Source: Nematostella vectensis
Lineage: Eukaryota; Cnidaria; Anthozoa; Actiniaria; Edwardsiidae
Length of the DNA stretch: 64,000 bases
Direction: 5' to 3'
NCBI RefSeq assembly: GCF_932526225.1
Contig: NC_064036.1
Span: forward strand, 16,113,181 to 16,177,180
Part shown: positions 53,617-64,000 of the stretch, piece after piece
How the letters are laid out: every line of letters starts with the position of its first letter
How positions within the stretch are numbered: the first letter of the stretch is position 1
Position numbers and translations under genes: made by a program
The notes under the pieces: generated by a model
What the model was told of the DNA's origin: nothing
The model's database searches: none
What the model saw: the letters and a program-made list of their open reading frames with translations, nothing else

Positions 53617-56600
53617 GCCTTTTTTCCTCTTGCCCGCAGGAGCAAGGGTGAGCAAGAATTTACACCTCAAATGTATGCGGAATCCCGGAGTTTCCAATTC
53701 TGTCATTCGACATAATCATTCGACAAGGCTAGTACTTCGTGGCTGTCATAACCGTTCTCACATTTGAGACAATCTGTCAATCGAGTTCCTAACATCACGC
53801 TACATGAAGTATATTGCTATGCTCTCAAGACATAAAGGAATAGAGTGAAGTACCGAGCACAGGCTTACCGTTTTAACTCGGATATTTTAACTTGGATACA
53901 CACATACGCACATGCACACACACAAACATAAAAAAGACAAAAATATTTTCTTACTCTCCTGGGAGAAAGAGATTCCAGGCAGCATATATAATAATAAGGG
54001 CAGCCAGGACAAGGAGTTTTCCGAATAGTGAAGGAGACATTTCGCATTAGGTTAGAAGCTTTATTTGGTTTGGTTTTCTACACATTTGATTTGAGTCATT
54101 TTCGTTGGATTCACTGAAAAGTGCTAGACGGAATGATTTAAGGTTGCTTTCTCGCTAGTTCAGGGTTCGATTCCCTGTCTCTTTAGTTGGTCTTTTGTTT
54201 GATGGTTCTCGCCTTGGCTGAATGGCTCCTAGATTTTTTTCTCGGTTTTTGTCCCTCCGCAAAAATACAGCAATTCGATCCTTAGTTTATTAAACAACTG
54301 ACTAACTCGCACTAGTAGGAGTTGTTCTTGGTGACACCCCCCTCCCCCCCCCCACACATCATCAACATCATCGTCTTGAATCTGCAATAAATCTCGTTAA
54401 TATAAACGCATCATACTTTTCAAAAAAGTTAATATCAGCCCATCATACTTTTCAAAAAAAAAATCGGCTTAAATGTTTTTTTTTCTATAAGTCTGATGCA
54501 TGAAATCAACATGACAGTAATTCGTAAAGAGCCGAGTTATCGTATATAAGCATCATCAAGAGAAATGGTCGATGTCTAAGTTGTTGCAGTTTTCTGTTTG
54601 GCTGGTAAAAGTTCAAATCGTGGATCTTGAAAAAGACGCTTTAATACGGCCAGAGAACACGCAAAAAGAAAACATGAACACAACACAAGACTACACACGT
54701 CTTTTCAACAAGTTGTTTTTTTATTTTTCACTAATTGTTTTTTTTTTTTTGCCCTATGTTTACCGTATATATCATTAGGGACAAATAAATAGCTTGGGCT
54801 ACCTGTGAAAATAGAATCTAGGGAACTCCCTCGTCTTGGTGGCGAATTGTCCGAGTTCGAGTTATCCGAGGAGAATTGACTCGAAAATAGAATCTAGGGA
54901 ACTCCCTCGTCTTAGTGGCGAAGTATCCAAGGTTCGAGTTATCCGAGTAGAATTGACTCGAAAATAGAATCTAGGGAACTCCCTCGTCTTAGTGGCGAAT
55001 TATTCGATTTCGAGTTATCCGAGTAGAATTGACTCGAAAATAGAATCTAGGGAACTCCCTCGTCTTAGTGGCGAATTATAAAAGGTTCCATATCTCCGAG
55101 TAGAATTGACTCGAAAATAGAATCTAGGGGGGAACACCCTCGTCTTAGTGGCGAATTGTCCGAGTTCGAGTTATCCGAGTAGAATTGACTCAAAATAGAA
55201 TCTAGGGAACTCCCTCGTCTTAGTAGCGAATTATTCGAGTTCGAGTTATCCGAGTAGAATTGACTCGAAAATAGAATCTAGGGAACTCCCTCGTCTTAGT
55301 GGCGAATTATTCGAGTTCGAGTTATCCGAGGAGAATTGACTCGAAAATAGAATCTAGGGGACTCCCTCGTCTTGATGGCGAATTATTCGAGTTCGAGTTA
55401 TCCGAGTAGAATTGACTCGAAAATAGAATCTAGGGAACTCCCTCGTCTTAGTGGCGAATTATTCGAGTTCGAGTTATCCGAGTAGAATTGACTCGAAAAT
55501 AGAATCTAGGGAACTCCCTCGTCTTAGTGGCGAATTATAAAAGGTTCGAGATCTCCGAGTAGAATTGACTCGAAAATAGAATCTAGGGGGGAACACCCTC
55601 GTCTAAGTGGCGAATTGTCCGAGTTCGAGTTATCCGAGTAGAATTTACTCAAAATAGAATCTAGGGAACTCCCTCGTCTTAGTGGCGAATTATAAAAGGT
55701 TCGAGTTATCCGAGTAGAATTAACTCGAAAATAGAATCTAGGGAACTCCCTCGTCTTGGTGGCGAATTCTTCGAGTTCGAGTTATCCGAGTAGAATTGAC
55801 TCGAAAATAGAATCTAGGGAACCCCCTCGTCTTAGTGGCGAATTGTCCGAGTTCGAGTTATCCGAGTAGAATTGACTCGAAAATAGAATCTAGGGGACTC
55901 CCTCGTCTTGATGGCGAATTATTCGAGTTCGAGTTATCCGAGTAGAATTGACTCGAAAATAGAATCTAGGGGGAAACACCCTCGTCTTAGTGGCGAATTA
56001 TTCGAGTCCGAGATATCCGAGTAGAATTGACTCGAAAATAGAATCTAGGGGGGAACACCCTCGTCTTGGTGGCGAATTGTCCGAGTTCGAGTTATCCGAG
56101 TAGATTGGTTTTAGACCATCGAAAAACAACTGATAAATCATATAAACAATTATAACATCCTTACCGCCGTAACATGCTTGCGGACATCAAAGGACCGCAC
56201 CGAGTAAGGCAACAAGTTAGAGATACGTGCAAAAAGGAAAAAGGCAAAAAGAAAAACACAAGAATAGTTAATGTCGGTCGCGGAATTGAAATCGACGATG
56301 TTTGGATACAGTAAAGACAGCAATACCGAGTGGGTGATAGGAGGAGCCCTAGAAGGACAGTGAAGGGCCTGTCTCTCGATACCCCTTAAAGTGAGCTGTA
56401 CAAGCAAAGACTCCAACGAGGGAAAATAAAACCGGTGCCTTCATGTAATAATTTAACGTCACTAAGATAATTACGCATGGAAGAGGGTGTCAATGACCGA
56501 CTAAGAAACTGTAAAAATAAACAAATTGTGTGCACTGAAGCCGGTAGCGGCTGGAGGTAAAAATAAATACAAAACATGAAAAAGGTCCTCCATTGTGTCG

Positions 56601-57128
56601 CCATTTTATGTTTCTCCACTCCACAATGCTGAGTCATCATACAAAGAATTCATTTCAATCGGCTAATTCAAAACCAAGATAACTTCAGTCAAATATCGTC
56701 AATAAGGTATCATTTGTAGATTCCTTGCGAATAAACCATTTTAAACAATAACAAGCGGATCAAAAATTATCAAAGAACAGCATCATTTTACCGCCATGGC
56801 GACATTTATTTTCTTTTAAATGTGGATAATACTAAAGCCAGTTGAAGCGTAACAGATGAATGAATGAAACACTAAAACACTAGCCACACTTCCCAGCCAT
56901 AAGATTAGTACTGAATCTACTTGGAACCTTTGAAATTGAATCTAACTTACTTAAAAACCTGAATTATATCTATATGCAGAGAATGTTATACACTTAAATA
57001 TCTAGAGTTTTCAGCTATTCAAAACAACACAAAACAACATCGTCGCGCAAGTCATAGAAATGGATTTTAAAAAGATTAATTTAATTTAATCCACGGGACC
57101 ACCGCTGGACCTGCCACTGAGCTTTTGA
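53617..57128. other. Unit 3 left part, non-coding
   Basis: Same arrangement as unit 2: short C-run at ~54,340, T-run at ~54,740, the 76-bp array, then AT-rich sequence to the PAN-ILEI stop codon. No gene supported. Confidence 0.6.
54806..56105. repeat. 76-bp minisatellite, unit 3 (about 17 copies)
   Basis: Same unit as in copies 1 and 2. It contains the TATAAAAGGTTC variant seen in unit 2 four times, arranged as a higher-order repeat. Confidence 0.95.
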
Positions 57129-59273
57129 CTAACCCTGACACGTTTTACAGTTGCAAAATGGCACCGTTATCTCAGAATCCCCGGAACTGTTTTTCACCTG
57201 CTTGATCCAATCTGGCTTAGGACCCCCCTTGTACCCTACAAAAGCATACGTCTGTCTGTATGACAGATAAGGGCTGGGAGCACCAAGGGTTGAGATGGCA
57301 TTTCTTGCAGAAGACGTTAAGTATTCGCTTCCTTCGTCCACCACTGCTATGGCAACCATGACGTCATTTGGCAGGGCATTGATGTAATTCACAATCTTGG
57401 TTCCCGCCTGACGGTCACCGTGGGTGTCGATGGTGGCTTTGGAGATGAACGCATGGTTCGAGCAGTTGACGGCGACAAAGTTGTGACCACGAGACTTGAG
57501 CTTGCCATCTTCAAGCTATAACATATTTTCTCCGTTAGATAGCAAGGGTAAAATGACCGAGTTTTGTGACATAACTATCAGGCTTCAGGGGGACGGGAGA
57601 AGGAGGACTGTGGTGGCCGAATACCAGGCGAGAGAGGAGAACGCTTCCAAACACAACAACAAACTTTAATACACTCGACAACTCCACGAGGTCTCAAAAC
57701 CCTCACCCACAATGCCTTGCGGGCTTACATATCAACTCCCATAATGCAGGGCGAGTTCAAACTACAGGTCCCTTGTCCCCCTAGAGGGCCTGACATCCAG
57801 GCTATAGATCGGTTAGCTTGCAATTTTAACTGAAAATGTGAATTTTGTATTGTTATGATAGCTAAAAAGTGGAGATTTCGAACCATATAGTATTGAAAAC
57901 CCAACAGTGTTGTGCGACTTGCGTAAATATTAAAAACAATTAAATAAAATATAAACATTCCGCTCGAGTTTCCTTTTCCTTGGGCACCGGGGGTAGTACC
58001 ATCGAGCCGAGGCTATCTAAGATGTCATACAAGGTAAATGAAGCCCTGAACATGAAGCACTGTAAACTCCATGAAGGCGTAGCACAGCAGCCCACCACAG
58101 AGTGAACAGCTGCATATTGGCAATAAGGGGATCGACTTTATTACAACCCGTTCCGCGCTTTCATCAAGCAAAGCTATCTGTTTTTGCCAGCAGTGATGGC
58201 TGTTGGGTGTTGTTATTCAATACTCCGAGCAAATTGCCGATTAAAGAAGGCTGTATTAAGGATGATGATGGCTGATATTGAGGCTGTTTGCACGGGGCTT
58301 CTTAAAAGGTCCTATTTTCGATAAGAGCCCAACAAATGTAGACTTCACTTACCATTGGAAAATAAAAAGTCAGCCCATCCACTGTGATCACACCTTGGGT
58401 TAATGGTCCAGTCAAGGCAGCCCCTTTGACGTAGATCTCAGGGTAGCCTATGAAGCAGAATCGATGGTGAGTAAACCAAATAAAGGTTTGATAATAATTG
58501 GGTGGCGCAGTTGTCAGAGAGTCTGGTGCGTCATCCCAATTTAGAATCAAGCGCTAAGCATGAAAGCATGTATAGCCGTGGTCGGTTAATTAAACATGAG
58601 TTTCCGGTATAAAAGGGATAAGAACCCCCTTTTCGAATATTTCATTTGTATCGTTTATTCGCAGAGTAACATTGCCTAGAGAATTTAGCACTAAATTAGC
58701 TCCTAAAGAGAGATATCTAAAAGTCAAACTTTCGAAAGTTTGTAACTTCCGTTACAGTACTACATCTAATCTTACCGCAATTGTACGCCTTCCCGCCCTC
58801 TCTCATCTTGCATCTCAAATGGCTGCTGCAAAAGTTGTTACTGCAGCTGGCAACTGGTTTAACAACAGCGTGGTGTACATCGAGCGCTGTCCCAGGCTGA
58901 AAGTTTTCCGGAAACGCAAAGTGCGTAGCTCCATTCAATTCACATTGAGACCTACCAACAAAAAAGTAACATGCATCACATCGCTAGCAGAAAACGAGCC
59001 TATGAATAAACATTTCTTTAGAAATAAGAGTGAATATTCTGCCTTTATTCTAGAGTTTTTTACTCACCTTTTACGATTGTAGTTGATGGAGAAACAGGAG
59101 CTGTTTCGTGTGCAAATCTCTTTACAGCCTTTCATGGAGGCTGCAGGCGTCGTCTCGATCACGTGACCCTGTAGTAATGAGTTGGGCATCTCGAAAAATC
59201 CACCGCATTCATAAGCACGACCGTGTCGACAATACAACAAAGTGAACGACAGCACCACCTTCAGAAGATCCAT
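57129..59273 (-). CDS. Secreted PAN/apple plus ILEI-domain protein, copy 3 (287 aa)
   Basis: Exons 59273-59068, 58951-58776, 58447-58353, 57515-57129; frame intact, same length as the other copies. Exon 1 encodes the same protein as copy 1 (KVVLSFTLLYCRHGRA), while exons 3 and 4 carry the copy 2 residues (KGAAL, EGSEY, PDWIK): a mosaic. Exon 2 has one private change (GTALDV for GTAPDV). Confidence 0.8.
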
Positions 59274-62176
59274 GTTGTTTCCTTTTCTAACAATTGATAG
59301 GATTATTGAAATTAATTAGTTTATTATATCAATATGCAAAATAGCATAGTCATAAATATTTTACTATTATTAATTTTTTCCGGCTGCACTGGCAACTGAC
59401 TTTATGGCGAAAATAAAACAAGATTTCAAACAAACCCGAACATCTTAAACTTAGATAGCATGCATTATTGTTTTTATTCTCTAGTATCATCATCATCATT
59501 TTTATTATTATCACTATCATCATACTAATGATTATTATATTATATTTTGCCTGCTGTATAAGCAATGACACGAAAAAAGAAACTGCTTTTTAAAATACCT
59601 TTTTCATTCTACGACACTATGACCTATCACCAAGATAACTTTCTATGATAAAACACTTTAAAGAGTATGTTTCTGGGCACCTCCCAACCCTATCCCGTAG
59701 CGTGAAACAATAGAACTTAAAACTAGTAATTTCATCTCTGTCTTTTGTAAGTGTTTGAATTGCCCACTGCGACTGAGAATGAAATAATTCTTGCTAAAGC
59801 TTCAATTAACATTGAGTGGTCTCCCTGATAAGACTACCGACTAACCGAGCTTTACTTAAAAATGACTATAATGCACCTAAAATCTGTTTTCCCGTTAAAT
59901 AACGCGTAGGCGATTAAATTGCTATTACAGTTCTGTAATCTTCTAAAGATGAATATTTCAAACCATATGAGAAGTTTAGCATCGATTTGTTAACCAAAAA
60001 TAAGAGGATTGACTTTTAACTTTTATGTACCAATGTCATGACATCTAAACGAGATCTAAAAATAAAAGGAAATATTTCCTCATCACTCTTATTACCCTGG
60101 GTACCAGAGGCTCTGAGCTTCGCGGCAAGAACGGAATCTCGAGGCCGCTGTTGCTAAAAAAATACGAGTTTTATCATAATATATTTTAAAATTACGGCAA
60201 TATCTTATTATCTTTTTCAGATATAAGAATACGGAAAATACCAATAACACTTTAATTAGTTTTGAACATAATTTTCGTTCAGACGCGAAGTATTTAGGTA
60301 GTCTATTTTTTTCAAAATCTCTTTTCGGTGTTTACAAAGTTACACAGAGAGTATTATTTAGTCAAATAACTTACCGCATTTTAGGGCGCCGTCTTCTGAA
60401 GTTTGGGGAGAGTTTCTCACCAAACCAACGGCAGCTGTTTTCTCCTTGAGCCCAAACTATTTGTGGAGCAGTTTTCTGCGCAGCCGTCCTACTGGGAGGA
60501 TTCTAGAATGGGGGTTGAGGGGGCAGGAGTGGAGGAGCTTATTTGACGCTTCTTCGGAATGTAATTGGCATAGACAGCGTAGCCCCACACCACCCTAGAC
60601 CCGACTTGTCTTTCTCACAATTTCCTCACTAACTTCTAAATTGTGAGTTGTTGTGTGAAACGTAACTTGTACAGCTATGGGGAGTACATGTGGACTGTCG
60701 ACGTTTGCGACTGGAAGAGGGATTAAAAAGGGACAAAAAAAGAACTAGGGTGGTGTGGGGCTACGCTGTCTATGCAAATTACATTCCAAGGATGCCATTT
60801 GACTAGCTGCTGTTCCGATCATCGACGGAAACCTAAAATTGACGTTATGATTATTATTAACCTAATATGACGATTCGGGGATAGTTCCATCCCTCTCCCA
60901 TCTTGTACCGGTGTCAGTGATTTCGAAATGCCTTAAATCCGGCAGAAAATCGCGCTGAAGCTGAGTTAGTCAGAATAAAGTTTCCAGCCTTGGTATCGAC
61001 ACAAAATAAGAGACAAAGTAATCTCTCTAACTCGTAAAATTGAGCTTTTAGGGAAGAAAAACCATTATAGACCGATACATGTATTTACATCCAAACTAAG
61101 TTTATTTCATGAATTAGAGAATGAAGATATAACTCATAATAGATAATTTGCGCACTGACGCGGGTGGGAAGCCTGTGCTGGTAACAAGGGTAAAAGAGGG
61201 TTATTGACTGCAAAGGAAAAAAAAAATAGTAATAGAACTGTTTTATTACTTTACAAATCCAGATAAAAAATAAAATACACTCAATAATTGCAATTGCGTT
61301 TAACCGAACGAGAAGATTCCTGGGCGAGATGTCTTAATTTCACGGGCCACGAGAAAATCAAGACTATGATCCAACAATGATAACCTTCCTCCCATCAGTC
61401 CTCGGGAAAATCAATACGGATAGAATCAAAAAGCCCAAACTGTCGCGATCTCGTACCAGAACAATGAATACAATACACCAAAAACTGGAAATCGACTCTG
61501 CCAAATTTTCGTCTTTAATAAGACTTCTTCAGGGCAGACTCAAGTCTGCCCAATTACATGGACTCAAGTCTGCCCTGAAGAAGTCTTATTAAAGACGAAA
61601 ATTTGGCAGAGTCGATTTCCAGTTTTTGGTGTATTCCAACAATGATAACAATACTTTAATAACTACTAGTGTAGCGGCGAATTTAGATTTTATCGTATGT
61701 ATTTGTTTTTTGAATTCATGACTTTTATGATAAGTTATGGAAGTGGTATCATCTTAAACAAAAATCAAACGGTTACGTATTGTACAAGACTGCACGGCTA
61801 CTTTTGTAAGGCATACGCCAAAGATCTACAAAGAGATGCGGCAAATAGTGCAAAATCTTAATCCTTGATTTGTGGTCAGTTGCGTAACCTTCGTGATGCT
61901 CTTGGCTTGTATAATTTGGGCATTAGCGTGACATTCATGACGGTCTTGGTGTGGTCATTTGCGTGACCTTCGTGACGGTCTTGGTGTAACGGATGTGGTC
62001 ATTTGCGTGACATTCATGACGGTCTTGGTGTGACGGATGTGGTCATTTGCCAGACCTTTGTAACAGTCACTTGGTGTAACGGATGTGGTCATTGTCATGA
62101 CCTTCGTGACGGTCTTGGTGTGACGGATGTTGTCATTTTCGTGACATTCATGACGGTCTTGGTGTGACGGATGTGG
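59274..62176. other. Unit 3 intergenic region
   Basis: Same elements as in unit 2, except that the foldback (61,475-61,635) has the unit 1 form and the G-run near 60,530 is replaced by a short GGAGTGGAGG. Inverted-repeat element at 60,556-60,787; 44-bp array from ~61,875. No gene seen. Confidence 0.6.
60556..60787. mobile_element. Inverted-repeat element with ~45-bp arms, unit 3
   Basis: Counterpart of the elements at 35,656 and 46,103. One arm differs at AGAACTAGGG versus AGGTCTAGGG. Confidence 0.78.
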
Positions 62177-64000
62177 TCATTTTCGTGACCTTCGTGACGG
62201 TCTACAAGCGGGTTTCGCTGCTGGCGTGACAAGTCTGGGTAAATGTTCCTTCAGTAGCTGATCGAACACCTTACTCAGTCTTTCCCCGGTCTGGCCTACC
62301 TCCGTAGTGATCTGCAAATGATGAATACGCACGGCTTAGAACGCTGATAAAACAAGACTGCTTTTCATTTGCTGCAATATAGCTAATAAAAGCTATATCG
62401 AATTTACAATGAAAACGTTTCAAACAAGTTAGCGCTGCTTGCACGATAGGTTAAAAAAAATCAAGGAGACTTATAGAAGATATTTTTGTCGTTGTTTGTT
62501 AGGACTCTAAATACAAAATGGCATAGACATTATGAGTTTGTTAGTGCTGTTTGCACTAGGCCTTAGAAACCAAGACGACATTGGGTGTTTGGTTTGTGTA
62601 CACGGGGCAAAAAAAAAATAAAAAGGCGTAGGCTGACGAGTTTATTTGCGCCGTTTACGCGGAGCGTTGAAAAACAGGGAGATGCATGCATATGGGGGGT
62701 TTGATTGCGGTGTCATGAGCGAAAAAGGGCGTGGCACTCACGTGGTTGTACTTGTCACAGTTGATGAATACGAGTCTCACGTGTTGCACAAAGGCCTCCG
62801 CCTCCTCGTATCGCATCAACGTCAGGTTATCTTTAATAGTGCCGAGATCCATCGGTTCTGATACGAGTTCGAGGTAGTCCGTCACCTGGTAGGAAAAAAT
62901 CGATATAGATATTTTATAGGGAAGGATGAGTGGCCCTGTTTGCAGAGCGTTGCTATGTAATGGGGACTGTTTCCCGGTTCTGACTTGAGTTGAGTTGGTC
63001 TGCTTTCGTCTTTGCACCAAAGGTTTCATGAGCCGTATGGCGAGGCGCCATTCTTAGGGCGCCTCCTATACCTTTGACCCAACCAAGAAACATTTGGTAA
63101 TTTTTGGCATTACCGTTCTAGATGTATTTTCACACTTTTCGCGCTAGATTAGTTTGTGGTGAGATCAGGTTAACGCGCGAAAGCTGCCAGATTTTGAAGT
63201 AAACAATAAAACGTAAATATTAGACCAATCGTACAGTTCTCTAGATAGCGGTGCTGGGGCCGAAATCTCCAGCTTAGCCGTAAAGTCTTATGCTGCCATA
63301 CGGTGTTTTAGCGCATGTCTGGAAGTATAGTATATTTTTGTGGTGAGATCAGGTTAACGCGCGAAAGCTGCCAGATTTTGAAGTAAACAATAAATCGTAA
63401 ATATTAGACCAAAAAGATAGCCAGGGATTTCCAACCTCTAAAAGGTAGCCATATGACCCGAACCAAAACCGCTGTGGAAAGATAACTTTCCATGCCCTAC
63501 TCTCACCTAATGAGCCAACAGGCTGGTTGCCATATCATCGCAGTCGATCGCAAGCCATCATGTGCGATTATATGGAAACTCAACCTGCGATTTTGTGTGA
63601 TCAGATGGAAAGCACTTGCGATCGAACTGCAATCGTACGGTCAAATTTACTGCGAGTGCGATCATATTGAGAGCAGCGTTGAGGTCGCTCAATAAAAGTG
63701 CACTTCTCAGGAGCGCCCAGAGAGAGCTGAATAGGAATCGCCCTCACCTCCTTCGTGTTGACGGGTTGTAGGAACGGCCAGCTGTCCTCATTCCGCACGA
63801 GCTCAGTCAGGATTAACTCACACGCATCAAGCTACCAAAACAAGACCTTGTCTAGGAGCAGTTACATAATACAACGACAACTACAAAACGAGCAGTGACA
63901 TACAACGACAGCAACTAAAAACGACAACGGCAACAAAACGAAAACAACAACAAAACAACAACGGCTACAAAACGGAAACAACAACAAAACGACAACGGCA
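62177..64000 (-). CDS. BAZ1A: BAZ1A/ACF1-like bromodomain protein, C-terminal exons (unit 3, 5' part off the window)
   Basis: Exons visible: 63831-63748, 62885-62742, 62311-62177, intact and in phase, encoding CELILTELVRNEDSWPFL, PMDLGTIKDN, FINCDKYNH, GQTGERLSKVFDQLLKEH and the basic C-terminus. One change against the others is YLELV for YPELV. BAZ1A/ACF1 pairs with the ISWI ATPase in nucleosome-spacing complexes; its bromodomain is C-terminal, as here. As the rightmost unit it may continue into the complete parental gene. Confidence 0.62.

Larger units (their letters stand above)
53617..64000. repeat. Tandem ~10.4-kb unit, copy 3 (runs off the right end)
   Basis: Begins at the same GCCTTTTTTCCTCTTGCCC junction and reaches the CAACGA-type array at the window end, about 0.6 kb short of a full unit. 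Same content as copies 1 and 2. Private feature: a ~190-bp local duplication at 63,150-63,395 (TGTGGTGAGATCAGGTTAAC occurs twice). Confidence 0.92.

Noticed and set aside
53865-54047. 60-codon minus frame conserved in all three units (28,764; 53,865) with a (CA)n core
   Set aside because: Contains a CA microsatellite-coded CVCACAY stretch, carries a frame difference in unit 2, and has no recognisable domain or splice context.

Overview
The window looks like animal nuclear DNA, most probably an anthozoan cnidarian (sea anemone or coral). It has intron-rich genes with GT-AG splice sites, protein orthologues of intermediate divergence from vertebrates, AT-rich introns and very many minisatellites and small inverted-repeat transposons. 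The species call is inference. No bacterial-type features (operons, CRISPR, rRNA) were seen.

Left part (1-28,500): two conserved genes are arranged head to head. On the minus strand is ASH2L, the SPRY subunit of the SET1/MLL H3K4 methyltransferase core. Fourteen exons are visible (11,369 down to 3,628); the last ~60 codons lie off the left edge, beyond a 3.6-kb array of 29-bp repeats. On the plus strand is a complete vinculin gene (11,647-26,872, 20 exons, all phases consistent, 967 aa). The 277 bp between the two start codons must serve as a shared promoter region.

Right part (28,515-64,000): a ~10.4-kb unit is present three times in direct tandem (28,515; 39,761; 53,617 to past the right end). 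Each unit holds a complete four-exon minus-strand gene for a secreted PAN/apple plus ILEI-type protein (287 aa), and the 3' exons of a BAZ1A/ACF1-like bromodomain gene. The bromodomain gene is cut by the unit boundary in units 1 and 2. In unit 2 one of its exons is also interrupted by a 3,406-bp inverted-repeat transposon with a TATT target duplication, a transposase-like ORF and about ten copies of a 15-bp internal motif. The units differ in minisatellite copy number, small indels and a mosaic pattern of substitutions suggesting gene conversion.

The most unusual signal is that several intronic minisatellites are built from the 3' end of the preceding exon plus its splice donor: ASH2L exon 5 (40-bp unit), vinculin exon 13 (~52-bp unit), vinculin exon 15 (54-bp unit) and, in a few diverged copies, vinculin exon 11. 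The exon-15 array is a multiple of three, stays open for about 24 copies and repeats the donor in the same phase. Use of any donor would therefore lengthen vinculin's proline-rich hinge in 18-residue steps without a frameshift.
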